Shown one piece after another: positions 1 to 9,915 of a stretch of DNA of 64,000 bases (the first letter of the stretch is position 1; each line of letters begins with the position of its first letter). The notes beneath the pieces are model-generated. The model made no database searches, was not told where the DNA came from, and worked only from the letters and a program-made list of their open reading frames with translations. The DNA comes from Panicum virgatum (taxonomy: Eukaryota; Streptophyta; Magnoliopsida; Poales; Poaceae), in contig NC_053146.1 in assembly GCF_016808335.1 (NCBI RefSeq), positions 37,568,470 to 37,632,469 on the forward strand, written 5' to 3'. A program made the position numbers and the translations under genes.

Positions 1-1471
1 CGGCGAGTAGTTCTGATGTAAATGTTGCCGGCGATGCGAGTAAGCGGGCTATGGTTGTGAAGCCTGCCAGCAGATTTGGCATCAAGGGGCTTGCTCTGAT
101 AAGAGCTCCTACGTAAGTTCCTTAGAACTTGTGTGTACAGGAGCTGCTTTTGTGTCTAGTAGTCTATAGCTACTTTGTCTTTACAGGGATGCAGTCATTG
201 ATGGAGACGTGGGGACTGAGGGTAACTCAGCTTCTCAATTAGAGGTGGAGAAGTCCCCGAACACTCCTGAGATGAGTGTCCACAATGCGGAGGCGATGGC
301 CAACGCTATGCTTCTACATTCTCCATTGCTCGATCCTGAGAGGGCCAATGAGGAAATCCCAGAGGATGGCGGAAGTGGCAGGCTTCCAGAAGAAGGAGAA
401 GGCGAGAAGCTTCCTGAGGGAGGCAATGATAAACAGCCTGTGGCCCCCTGCAGGTAAGCTTGTAGTGCCTTGTAGAAAGGTATCCTTTTATTTGCCCTTA
501 GTGTGATTAAGTAGCATGTTCTTCCTGTAGATTCCCAAAACACGGGGAATACTGTAGGGAGGATTGACGAAATGCCCAAGAAGGCTGTTGTTGTGGCGAG
601 TACTTCCCAAGTCACATCGGGAAGTGACTTGCCGCGAGAGAAGATGGAGCATGCTTTCAAGCTGCTGGAAGTAAGTAGTCGAATACCTCGAGTACTTTTT
701 AGCAGATCGAGTAGTATACTGATCTTTTTGTTTTTGTAGGAAGCGCTGGGACGGAAGGGTGGCCAGTCCCAAGATGAGACAGAGTTGAATGCCCTGAAAG
801 AGAGGGTTAAAATGCTCTCGTCTGAAAAGACTGCTCTTGAGGGGAAGCTGAAGAAGCTCTCCCAATCAATGAAAGGTTAGTCTTTAGCATTGAATATGCA
901 TTCGACTAGTAGATCCGCTTGGTGTTTATAAGATTTTCTTTTTAATCGAGTACACAGATTGTGCCAAATCTTTAAAGATTCAAGAAAGCTTGGTAATTGA
1001 TTTAAATATTCTTTTGTACCGAAACACAAATGAGATAGAGAAGCTTAAGAAGATTAAGGAGGACTCTGACCGAAAGGCAGCATCAATGCTGCAACAACTC
1101 AAGACTTTATCAGAGTCTCGAGACTCGATGCAGCAGGAGCTTGTGGAGCTGAAAGAAGTCAGAGATGCCGTCTGGAGGTGATAGAGGCCATGGATATCCC
1201 ACAAAAAGATGGAGGTGAGCCGCTAACACTGGCTGTGAGGCTTCGCAGGGTGCCTGGAGCCTTCGAGAGGTTTGTCTCCCACATCACCCGCCAGTACGTA
1301 GGTCACGTACTCGGGCTGGTGAAATCTTATTGGCCAACCACTCATCTGGACGCTCTTGGACAAGGAGGCAAGGCTAGCTGTACTGATGATCAGTTCCGTC
1401 AGTATTTGGCGGAAACTTCCGGGGTAGCTGATCAGATTGTAGAAACCTTGGGCAGGGTAGAGTCTCCTTAA
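1..1471 (+). pseudogene. C-terminal part of a 'putative gypsy type transposon' (Transposase_28-like) coiled-coil protein, antisense to the host retroelement
   Basis: Exons can be followed with GT-AG borders at 1-112, 187-453, 531-670, 740-875 and 958 to about 1471. They encode a Glu-rich acidic linker, then Lys/Glu-rich coiled-coil stretches, then a globular tail with the segment TRQYVGHVLGLVKSYWP and an ending of the type ...VADQIVETLGRV. Proteins of this kind are very common in grass genomes as passenger genes of Ty3 elements; their function is not known. The N-terminal part is outside the window. Near 1172 the frame shifts by one base (the upstream frame stops at a TGA while the downstream frame continues), so this copy is probably broken. 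Confidence 0.65.
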
Positions 1472-2134
1472 GCTTTTCTTGTAATTGAGTTGGCGTGTGA
1501 GCCAGAAGTACTTTGAACAAATGTTGGATATTTATGTAATGTTAAGTACTTAGTGGTAGGATTGTTGAATCTTTTGTTGTGTCAGTGGTTGTACTCATGG
1601 GTCCTGAGTGTAGGCAGCATCGGGCCCACTCAGTCATAAAAGTAGATACAAGGGATTGTATCCATAGGTGCCTTGGGTGGCAAGGCTTTCTCAAATAGAA
1701 TCGAGTTTGTATGGTTCTGAAACCATAGTGCTGACCGGTTAGGATTGAATCCCTCGAGATTAACCAAGTAGGAATAGCACTAGAAGATGAAAGAAGCCGT
1801 AGCTTAGAATAGATTTCCTTTTTGGAGGAAATTTTTCCATTAGCACGTGGCTAATATGGACTTTGTTCTCCAATCGAGGGGAGAACTCTTATTGAGTATT
1901 TTAGGAGGTATAATATGTTTCTTGATAGATAAGAAGATAGGCAGCTCTCGACAACTACTCAGAGTACTAAGGGAGAACATGAGTTCTTTTTGTATCTCAA
2001 GCAAGCAAGTAGTACCCGTCAAGTACTCGAGGGAAAAAGATTCTGTATCGAAGATTCCCATAGTAAACTAAGCAAGCGGAAAACTTGTGTCGACTTATTT
2101 TAGAGTATCAAGAACTCATCTGTACTCCTTGAAG
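1472..2134. other. No gene seen; internal retroelement spacer
   Basis: The stretch between the antisense gene and the minisatellite has stops in all frames beyond about 75 codons. It already contains scattered copies of the words CTCGAG and AGTACT that make up the neighbouring repeats, so it is probably a diverged edge of the same spacer. Confidence 0.5.
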
Positions 2135-3190
2135 GGTTTACGTAGTTGACCAGTTAGGATAGACCTTGTTTGGTTACCCAGATAGTGTGCAACTGTTTGC
2201 GAGAATATCCCAAACTACACGATCGTATCGAGTAGTATGTCCTATTAATGGACTGGATTGATCTCTAGAATAGGACTGTTAGGATTGAACTCCGTCGAGT
2301 TAACTAAGACGTGAATATTCTAGAAACATCCTAAACTTACTCGAGCAGGGCGAGTAAGGTGTCCTATTTGAGGACTAGAGTAACTCTAAGGCAAGTCTGT
2401 TAGGTACTAACCCCGTTGAGTTGTCCAAGACGAAGGTGCCGAAAGAGTATCCAAGACCTACTCGAGCCAGCGAGTAGGGTGTCCTTTAACCAAGGACTGG
2501 AGTAATCCGTAATACAGAACTGTTAGGTACGAACCCCATCGGGTTGCCCAAGACGTAAATGTCGAAGGGATATCCAAAACTTACTCGAGCAGGGCGAGTA
2601 AGGTGTCATTTTAGCCAAGGACTGGAGTAATCCGTAAGACAGAATTGTTAGGTATGAACCCCGTCGGGTTGCCCAAGACGTAAATGTCGAAGGGACATCC
2701 AAAACTTACTCGAGCATGGCGAGTAACGTGTCCTTTTAACCAAGGACTGGAGTAATCTGTAAGATAGACCTGTTAGGTACGAACCCCGTCGGGTTGCCCA
2801 AGACGTAAATGTCGAAGGGTTATCCAAAACTTACTCGAGCAAGGCGAGTAAGGTGTCCTTTTAACCAAGGACTGGAGTAATCTGTAAGACAGAACTGTTA
2901 GGTACGAACCCCGTCGGGTTGCCCAAGACGTAAATGTCGAAGGGATATCCAAAACTTACTCGAGTAAGGCGAGTAAGGTGTCCTTTTAACCAAGGACTGG
3001 AGTAACTCTTAGGGCAAGTCTGTTAGGTACTAACCCCGTCGGGTTGCCTAAGATGAAGGTGCCGAAAGAGTATCCAAGACCTACTCGAGCAGGGCAAGTA
3101 GGTTGTCCTTCTGGAGGACTAGAGTGTCTTTTAGGATAGAACTGTTAGGTACGAACCCCGTCGGGTTGCCCAAGACGTAAATGCCCAAAA
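2135..3190. repeat. Minisatellite, about 8 copies of a ~124 bp unit
   Basis: The word GACTGGAGTAAT or a near variant recurs at about 2250, 2375, 2495, 2621, 2745, 2868, 2995 and 3117, so the period is 120-127 bp. Each unit also has GTTAGGTACGAACCCCGTCG, a run like CCAAGACGTAAATG, and the pair CTCGAGCAGGGCGAGTAAGG, which contains the inverted words TACTCG and CGAGTA. Outer copies are more diverged than central ones. Tandem arrays at this place are known from Grande-type elements. Confidence 0.85.
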
Positions 3191-3559
3191 AGCACTCGAG
3201 TATGAACCATAAAACTACTCGATAGCTGCTCTAAAGCTGAGCAAGACTTTCGAGATGGGGTATTGGTTGTGTGAGCGAGAGCCAAGTAGTCGATATATGA
3301 GGAATCAACTTTATTTGGATTTGTCGAAATTACGATAATTGTAAAATGACAGACTCTGACTCTTAAGACCTACCCCTTGCTCGTTGGACGTGAGCAATGG
3401 TTTACATGACTGAATAAAACTTATTCTAAGAAAAGAACTCAGTCGATGTGATGGTCGACTAAATTTGAGGTAGAACTAGTCGATGCAGAGGTCGACTAGA
3501 TGTATTGGTAGGGTCTCCTTCAGGAGAGGTGCCCCAAGGGCCTTGCGGAGTGAGTCACA

Positions 3560-4179
3560 CTAGAAGATCGTGTGAGAACTCTTTGGGTGTATAAAGCACT
3601 TGCGTAGCAGTACTTTGTTGATCCTGTTGCCACCCTGAGATGATTCACCTTGATGTGGGGTGCATGGTTTACCCTGAGGACGGGTACTGATGGTTGCCGG
3701 CTTGTGCTTCTTGAAGGATGCGGAAGCCTTTGGCGGGATGCGGTAGTTGGAAGAAGGGTTGTTTACCTCGACTTCCTCCTGTTCCTTTCTCCTTGAGATG
3801 ATGATGTTACGCACATCGCGCCCAACGTTGATCACACTGCGGAGGTCGCAGTTGGAGTAGTCGTAGTTATCGCCTTGTTGTTCTTGTAGGGTATTAGCGA
3901 GGCGCTGACGCATGAACGCCCTCTTCTGGTTGAGCTGGCGACGACGTTCGTAGAGATCTTCTGCTGGATTCTGCTCGTCTAGTTAGACGGTGACGGTCAC
4001 CGCTGGAGTAGGGGGAGGAGTAGGTAGATCCTCCTTGGTAGTAGCTTGAGCTTCAGTGATTGTGGGGGAGTAGTTTCCATGTTGTCGGAAAGGTACTCAT
4101 CGAAATCTTTGGAATTGTAGTCGTCGAGGTTGAGACGCTCTGTGGGATCGCCCTCGGGTTCTTCAGAGATGCGAACCAT
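3560..4179 (-). pseudogene. Ty3 gag-pol polyprotein, C-terminal gag fragments
   Basis: Two open stretches (4179-3997 and 3913-3560) continue the polyprotein downstream of the main gag frame but in shifted frames. The first has TERLNLDDYNSKDFDEYLSD. The second has DLRSVINVGRDVRNIIISRR and ends CFIHPKSSHTIF, matching by memory the linker before the zinc knuckle region in many grass Ty3 gags. After 3560 the protein stops and no protease follows. Confidence 0.6.
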
Positions 4180-4365
4180 GAGGATTTCATGTCAGAGGTC
4201 TTGAACTTCTTGATCTTGTTTGCTTGAAGACGGGTTCAATGGAGTGCTTTGTTGATAGGGCAGATCCGCTGGCTATGACGTAGAAGCGTTGGGCTCTTGT
4301 GCCTTCCTAAGATGCACTATTCGTCCTTGCGGGGTTGCATATATGATCAGGTTAGGGAGAGAGTC

Positions 4366-5541
4366 CTAATCAGACTTGGAGTTCCTGGCCGAGTTGGACT
4401 CGACTTGCTTGCTGTGCTGGATTAGATTATCCAGCTCATCCTCCGAGTTGGAAGAGTAATCGGGTTCGGAATCGATTAGGCCACCGATTTTGGAATATGT
4501 ATGCTTTGGGTGAGTGAGAAGCGGGATGCTCATCTCAACATGAAGGGCGTTCTCGTTCATCCAGTGTAGCCATGATTGGGCAGAAGTCAGCCCTTCAGGC
4601 TCCTTGATCCAGGGTTTATCATAGATTGAATCACTGGATTGTTCTGGAGCCTTGGCTTTTTCTATTTTAAGCTTGGCCAGTTCCCAAAGAGCGTCAGCAT
4701 GCTCGGTTGGTTTGGCCATAGCGTCCATGAATAGCTCGATGTTGTCTGACCACTCTTCAAGATCGTCGAACGGTTCAAAGTTCTCGAGACCGTTCATGAA
4801 GCGATCAGAGTCCTGATCGAACCTGGACACGACTGGTTTCGGAGTCCGAGTGTGAGCAGGTTTTGGTGAAGGGCTCTGAGGTATCCTGGAGATAGACGGT
4901 CCCATCCGAACAAGCCGGGGTTTTGTCTCACCAGCTCCCCCGCAGATTCCTCCTCCTGATTTCTGCTCTTTGTTTTGCAGAGTGCTTTCAGCCACCTTAA
5001 TGCAGTTGGCAAGCTTCGAATTTACCCGATCGATCCCTGAGAGCATATCGCCCGACCTCTTCTGTGGTGGGTTTAGTGGTTTAGGGTTCTGCTGTGGCGC
5101 AGATGGGCTGAGAGCGGTTTCTACAAGTTTGATGCAGCCCTCTATCGATCGTGAAGCTTGATCCACTCCGGCAAGTAGTTCTGAGTTTTTGATCTTAGGG
5201 CGTTTGATCGTCTTGAGATGAGCCAGGTATTTTCCGAGAGTTTTCAAAAAGTAAGGTTTTTCAGAATCAGAATTTGTGTCAAACTCAACCGAACCAAGAG
5301 TTAGGTTTTGAGTTGTCACGTTTTCCGGGTTGTCCGAGTCGAGTTCGGGTAGAACTCTCTTTTCGTCGAGATCCGCAAATTCGCGGATGCCGGCGAGTTG
5401 GGTGCGGGTTTTCGATCTAGACGAGTTAGGCGTGACAAGGTGGCTGCAAAAGCCTCCCGTTCCGTCAGCCGTGCAAGCCCAGGAACCGAAAACGAGGGTT
5501 GTGCCTTCTGGCACACTGTTGGCGTTGCTTGATCCAGCCAT
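4366..5541 (-). CDS. Ty3 (Gypsy) gag polyprotein, N-terminal part
   Basis: An open frame of about 390 codons starts with ATG at 5541, about 25 bases inside the primer binding site; the frame is open further upstream into the LTR, but this ATG (MAGSSNANSVPEG) is the first after the LTR. The N-terminal half is Ser/Thr-rich. Two copies of a motif of the form LLAGVDQASRSIEGCIKLVE and MLSGIDRVNSKLANCIKVAE show an internal duplication. The C-terminal part is acidic, with FEPFDDLEEWSDNIELFMDA. The frame ends at 4366 and the polyprotein resumes in other frames to the left. Gag packages the element RNA; this copy is probably non-functional because pol is missing. Confidence 0.65.
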   Translation of the reverse strand: MAGSSNANSVPEGTTLVFGSWACTADGTGGFCSHLVTPNSSRSKTRTQLAGIREFADLDEKRVLPELDSDNPENVTTQNLTLGSVEFDTNSDSEKPYFLKTLGKYLAHLKTIKRPKIKNSELLAGVDQASRSIEGCIKLVETALSPSAPQQNPKPLNPPQKRSGDMLSGIDRVNSKLANCIKVAESTLQNKEQKSGGGICGGAGETKPRLVRMGPSISRIPQSPSPKPAHTRTPKPVVSRFDQDSDRFMNGLENFEPFDDLEEWSDNIELFMDAMAKPTEHADALWELAKLKIEKAKAPEQSSDSIYDKPWIKEPEGLTSAQSWLHWMNENALHVEMSIPLLTHPKHTYSKIGGLIDSEPDYSSNSEDELDNLIQHSKQVESNSARNSKSD

Positions 5542-5587
5542 CGAATTTGTTGGTGAACTCGTCGAATCCCCTACCTGGCGCGCCAGC

Positions 5588-6003
5588 TGTCGGTGTTTAC
5601 CACCAAGCCTGCTCAGGGATACCCTTAGCAGTAGGGTTTGTAGGTAGGGATCGACTGCTCTAGAACTCGATGGTACAAGGAACACAAAGATTTAGACAGG
5701 TTCGGACCGCGAGTTTGCGTAATACCCTACGTCCTGTGTGGTTTGTATTGCCTTAGGTGTTGATGATTGGTTGGAGGGGGTCCTTGCCCGCCCTTATATA
5801 TCCGGGGGGACAGGGTTACATGGAAAGTCCTAGCCAAGTATAGTTGTAGTCCTACCTCAACACAATCGGGTAGTTTCCTTTGTACTGCAGCTAGTTCTAC
5901 GCCTATTCGGGTAGTTACAAAAGAGATAAGGTACATCCATGAGCTATCCCTTACTCTAGAACATTCTATGTCTGTAAGCAGTCCCGCTGCCCTGGGTCTG
6001 ACA
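5588..6003 (-). repeat. 5' LTR of the Grande-like element, with promoter and primer binding site
   Basis: Read on the minus strand the LTR begins TGTCAGACCC at 6003 and ends ACACCGACA at 5588 (416 bp). A TATA box (ATATATAAGGGC on the minus strand) lies near 5792-5803. Directly inside the LTR, at 5585-5568, is TGGCGCGCCAGGTAGGGG, a primer binding site sequence seen in many grass Ty3 elements. The other LTR is out of the window, so insertion age cannot be estimated. Confidence 0.85.
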
Positions 6004-6354
6004 GTGCCAAAACATATACGATTCGTTGACTAGGCAAAATTACAAATTTTATATATTCATATGATACAACTATGGGTAAGCCTTGGTTGACTCAATCCTC
6101 TGTTATATTTCTAAATAAATACTAAGTCGTCTAATGCATGTATGTATATATCCTATCAATACCTGTAGTTATCATTGGCTGTTACTCATAATTTCCGTAG
6201 AGACCGGCAATCTTGTAGTGTTTGACTCAATGAGAAATCGAATGTCCGCAATCCAACATATCATAGACCCCTTGAACAGGTAAGTTTAGTTTGCACAATC
6301 AAATCCTTTTTCAGTTAATAACAATGGTTGAATATCAAAGTTAACTTTGAGCGC

Positions 6355-6841
6355 AGGGTGTGGAAAAAATTTGTGAAAACGAACAAAGGACGTGGTCAAT
6401 GGAGCCCCGAACTGAACATTAAAATGGATTATCTGGTATGTTGATTCACGAACATTTGTCTAGTTAAGTAATCCCAAATTGTTCTAAATTGAGTAATTTA
6501 TTTTTTTCTCCTTAGGTGTGCGAGACAAAAACAAGGAACTGGTTGGTGCGAGTACTATGTATGCGACTTCTTGCACATCATGACTCCATGCTGGAAGGCT
6601 ACTATGGAGGAACTAAGAGTACATACAAACCGTTCACTAGTACATTTTCCTAATTATATTAACGCGATGAAATTAAAATATCAGTAATTTTTTTCGTAAA
6701 TGATAGATGTGTCGCATCGGGGATGAATGTTATTCTACCGATCGGATCAACGTCGTGTGCGATCAGCTCGCCGGATTCATTTTGAACGAGATCCTAGATC
6801 CTAGAGGCGAGTTCTACCACAACGGTCACATCCATAGAGGA
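6355..6841 (+). pseudogene. Ulp1-like cysteine protease C-terminus carried by the CACTA element
   Basis: Three exon-like pieces are visible. The first ends near 6434 (GRGQWSPELNIKMDYLV). The second, about 6516-6618, encodes GTGWCEYYVCDFLHIM; in Ulp1/SENP (C48) proteases of CACTA elements the equivalent GTxxCGYYVCEF segment carries the catalytic cysteine, and here the glycine after it is a glutamate. The third (about 6708-6841) has the usual C-terminal LAGFILNEILDPRGEFYHNG. Introns of about 80 bp with GT-AG borders separate the parts. Upstream catalytic His and Asp are not in the window, so this is a fragment. Confidence 0.55.
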
Positions 6842-7139
6842 TTTCCATCGACGTCCTGAGGGGCTCAGTAGTTGGACTATACACATGACATGTACATTTG
6901 TAAATATTTCTAAATGTGTTGCCTTGTGGTTTGTATATTTGTAAATATATTAGTTTAGCTAATTAGCTTAATTATATGCTTGCATTTGACTTTTAGTTAG
7001 TTTCAAATATTATGTGAGATCGAACATGACCAATGAACATATAGTACTGTAGAGCTCGGGTACACTTAGCAATTATAAAAGAATAAATAGTAATAAATAA
7101 AACAAACAAAACTGGATTTGGAGAAAATAGGGGGAAAGC

Positions 7140-7379
7140 TCAATGGTACCGGTTGGAAAGACCAACTAGTACCAAAGAGGCTGCCAGCTTGCGTCAGCGT
7201 GGTAGCCTCTTTGGTATCGGTTGGTCTTTCCAACCAGTACCAATGGATGCCTAAGGCACCGGGTGAAAAACTCGGGATCTTAGGGTGAGGCCAATGGTCA
7301 CGGTTTGGGGGAACCAGTTGGAAAACCTGTACCTAAGGCCATTTCCAACCGGTTCCCATGGGTTGTTTTCTAGTAGTGG
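7140..7379. repeat. CACTA subterminal inverted repeats and terminus
   Basis: The words GGTACCGGTTGGAAAGACC (7144) and GGTATCGGTTGGTCTTTCC (7213), followed by its near complement, form a palindrome around 7140-7245 whose centre is the repeated AGAGGCTGCCAG/GGTAGCCTCTTT. A further pair (GGTTTGGGGGAACC and TTTCCAACCGGTTCCC) stands just before the end. In En/Spm elements such subterminal repeats bind the element-coded TnpA-like protein. Confidence 0.7.
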
Positions 7380-8533
7380 AAGGACGGACAAGGCTGTCAC
7401 CACTTGCCGCCTACCACTGCGGTGCCGTCACATTCTAGCTAGCACTGAATCAGACACCACGTCTGCTCTCGGTACTAGGATTTCTCTTGAGGCTTTCTAG
7501 AGAAATCCCCCTCAACCAAGTGAACTAACTTGTGTTACACTAGTACGGGCGAGAAAACCCATAAGACTAACTCCGACAAAACAAGAGAGAAAACTTAAAC
7601 TTGACTAGAAGTAAATCTTACTACCGCAGACAAGTACTAGTACTTGGAAAGATAAATACTTGCGGAAAGTAAAGCCGACTCAAGTAAATAAAGAAGATTA
7701 CTTATACTGAGCTCCAATGATGACTCCGGATCCCCGAGACAAGCTCGACTCGACTCTAACTCCCAACTACTAACCTACTCTAGACTTGAGAATAGAGAAT
7801 TGCTCTTTTGAGTGTGTGTTTACAAGTGAGGGGGAGAGTGCTATTTATAGGCTTCCAAGGTCGGTAGGAGGCCGGTAATTCAGGTAGCACCCGGTGCACG
7901 CAACTGTAGAGGTGGTGCTTAACTTCCACACGAAGCTGGGAGCCGAGTATCTGCAAGGTGGGGTCGGGTGGCCCTTCCTAGGCTGGCCGGCCTAGGGGTG
8001 TGCCATCTGGCCACCGACCTCTGGTGGATGGCTCTTGATTGCTCCTGGACGTCTGTTCCCTTGGTATTTTCCTCGGATGCCTCTTTCTTGGGGTGGGCGG
8101 CCTGAGGTAGGTCGGGCGGCCTGCCTCCGGAGCCTCTCGGTCCTCCGCTTCGCCGATGTTGCAGAACCACACTCCACATTGCCTCTAGAATGGGTGGTTT
8201 CTCCATTTGATGATCTTGGCACTGGCATGTGGGCTTTTGGTTTGAGCCTTGTGCCTTCCGGGTCCACCGACAGGATATGCGATGTTTGCCTTGTTCTGGA
8301 ACCTTATGAACGTGTCACATTACTCCAGTAAGGCCGGTCGGCACGGAATGTGCCGGGCGGCCAGGATTTTCTCTAATTTCGACCATCTTTGGACAGTGGA
8401 TTCCTGCAAGCACAACTCATCCAAAACTTGTGGAACTTATTAGAATTAAATTAAATATGCATGGAACATGGTGCAAAACTCGATTTATTTTCGAGAAGTT
8501 GATGGTCAAAACGTGAGATAATGGCCGTCAACA
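7380..8533 (-). repeat. 3' LTR of the Athila-like element (left copy, partial)
   Basis: This matches the right copy (23,775-24,345 joined to 27,754-28,386) at about 90 percent or better by eye, for example GACGGACAAGGCTGTCACCACTT at both starts. On the minus strand it begins TGTTGACGGCCATTATC at 8533. A TATA box (CCTATAAATAGCAC on the minus strand) is near 7842-7855. The last roughly 490 bp present in the right copy are missing here because the CACTA element follows. GC-rich open frames at 7,919-8,331 fall wholly inside this LTR and recur in the other copy, so they are not genes. Confidence 0.85.
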
Positions 8534-8545
8534 ACCCCCCCCCCC
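8534..8545 (-). other. Polypurine tract of the Athila-like element
   Basis: Directly inside the 3' LTR is A followed by eleven C on the plus strand, a G-run on the minus strand. This is the expected place for the primer of second-strand synthesis and fixes the LTR boundary at 8533. Confidence 0.8.
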
Positions 8546-9915
8546 AGCTTAAACTTTTGCTCGTCCTCGAGCAAAGCTTAATACTGAGGCTCGGTAGATC
8601 AGGAGCTACATCGATGTTTGCCCTCTGCAGGTACCCTGAGCACAGCATATTACTCTATCCGTATGTACTTCGAGTAAGTTGGCTCATACCTATATGTTCT
8701 GAATGATGGGGCTTATTTCACATTTCATCCCTTGTCTTGAGCGGTTGGAGGACTGAACAACCTTCACCGGAATATTTTCCTGTTTTCCCTGTTCAGGTTC
8801 ATTCTCGGAATATTTCTCAAGTATGCAAAAGATTAAGGTTCCTGAAGGTTCTCTCAATCGCTCTAGGTGTATGATCCTCACCAAGGTCGGAACTTGACCA
8901 ACTTCTTCCTATTCTAATGCTGATATCTGGAGTTTTGGGCCAGAAGAGTGTAACATACCTTGATTACCTGTGTTGCCGAGCCGAAGAGTGGTTCGCAAGA
9001 GATAGGTAATTGATCAAATTCTGATCTTATTGAATCACAAATGTCCAGGGGAGAGGGAGAAATGGAGTCACACTTTTGGAAATATTTTTGGGTCATTTTA
9101 TTGAACTCCTCTTCGAACTATTTTTGCCGAGGATCATGGGCACTTCTTTTCACCATTCTCTTTTTTTAAAGAAGATTACTCCATGTCCTTCCTGAACTGA
9201 ATATTTTCAGAGGGAAATTTTAAAGAATTTTGACCCTTTCTGGAGTGGATGGGCACATAGTGGAGATTTTGGGCTGGAGTTGTGGTGGAATTGTCCGGTG
9301 AAAGTGGATGACAATACCCGGAGTAGGTGATTGTCATACCAGACATTTTGAGGCTAGCAAGAAAATGAGTACGCAAAGGAGAAAGACCTGCAGATGACAA
9401 GTACCTTTCCTCAAGCGAACTCACCATTTAACAAAGCTCAAAGTAAATCAAGATAGCCTATGGTAGCTCATGTATGATATAACATTATGGCTCTGGATGG
9501 GATATGTAAGCCAACAGGGAAACCTTTTACCACTTTTTAATGTTATTCCAAGAATTTCTCTTACTGGGGTATACAGTTTTAATTCCAATGTAGGACATCT
9601 CGAATCCCACAACAACTTAGACTCAGGAATCATGTTAATGCTCCCACACAAACAAATTTATAATGTGTCTATTATGTGCCAACTAGCTCTGGTACTAGAT
9701 GTGTAAAAAGTTGTAAACGGGGCACATGCAAAGCTCAAACAGAGCAACTATTCATCATTTCCAAAATAAGAGTTTGCACGGAATTCCACACATTTATTCT
9801 AAGCATGGCAATTCTCTTCTTTTTTTACTAAGATCATGACAAGCTGAACGAGCGGGTATGACGACTTACCGGGATACTGACGATCTCTTCCCCCAAGCTT
9901 CAACGAAGCTCGAGG
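8546..9915. other. Non-coding 3' region of the Athila-like element
   Basis: No frame longer than about 85 codons and no recognisable domain. It begins with TCGTCCTCGAGCAA just inside the polypurine tract. Its position matches the untranslated spacer found between the last gene and the 3' LTR in Athila elements. Confidence 0.5.

Larger units (their letters stand above)
1..6003 (-). mobile_element. Grande/Tat-like Ty3 (Gypsy) retrotransposon without pol, 3' end outside window
   Basis: Read on the minus strand, the order is 5' LTR (6003-5588), primer binding site, gag (5541 to about 3560), a tandem-repeat block (about 3190-2135) and an intron-containing gene on the opposite strand (1-1471). No protease, reverse transcriptase, RNase H or integrase motif is present between gag and the repeats. 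Grass Tat-lineage elements such as maize Grande are known to carry tandem repeats and an antisense gene between pol and the 3' LTR, so this looks like a derivative in which pol has been lost. The 3' LTR would lie left of position 1. The family assignment rests on layout and motifs, not on a database match. Confidence 0.75.
6004..7379 (+). mobile_element. CACTA (En/Spm) DNA transposon, right-hand end
   Basis: The right terminus at 7379 reads TTTTCTAGTAGTG, the reverse complement of CACTACTAGAAAA, the canonical CACTA end. It is preceded by subterminal inverted repeats and by a fragment of the Ulp1-type protease gene that many CACTA elements carry. To the right begins the LTR of the Athila-like element, interrupted at this point relative to its other copy, with GAA as the likely 3-base target site. 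The left part is cut off by the Grande-like element at 6003. Confidence 0.8.

Noticed and set aside
2135..3190. Regularly spaced repeats considered as a CRISPR-like array
   Set aside because: The repeat unit is 124 bp with no unique spacers, and the sequence is a eukaryotic retroelement minisatellite.
7919..8331. Open frames that recur at 27,744-28,168
   Set aside because: Both copies are the same part of the Athila-like LTR, so the similarity is due to the LTR pair and not to a gene family.
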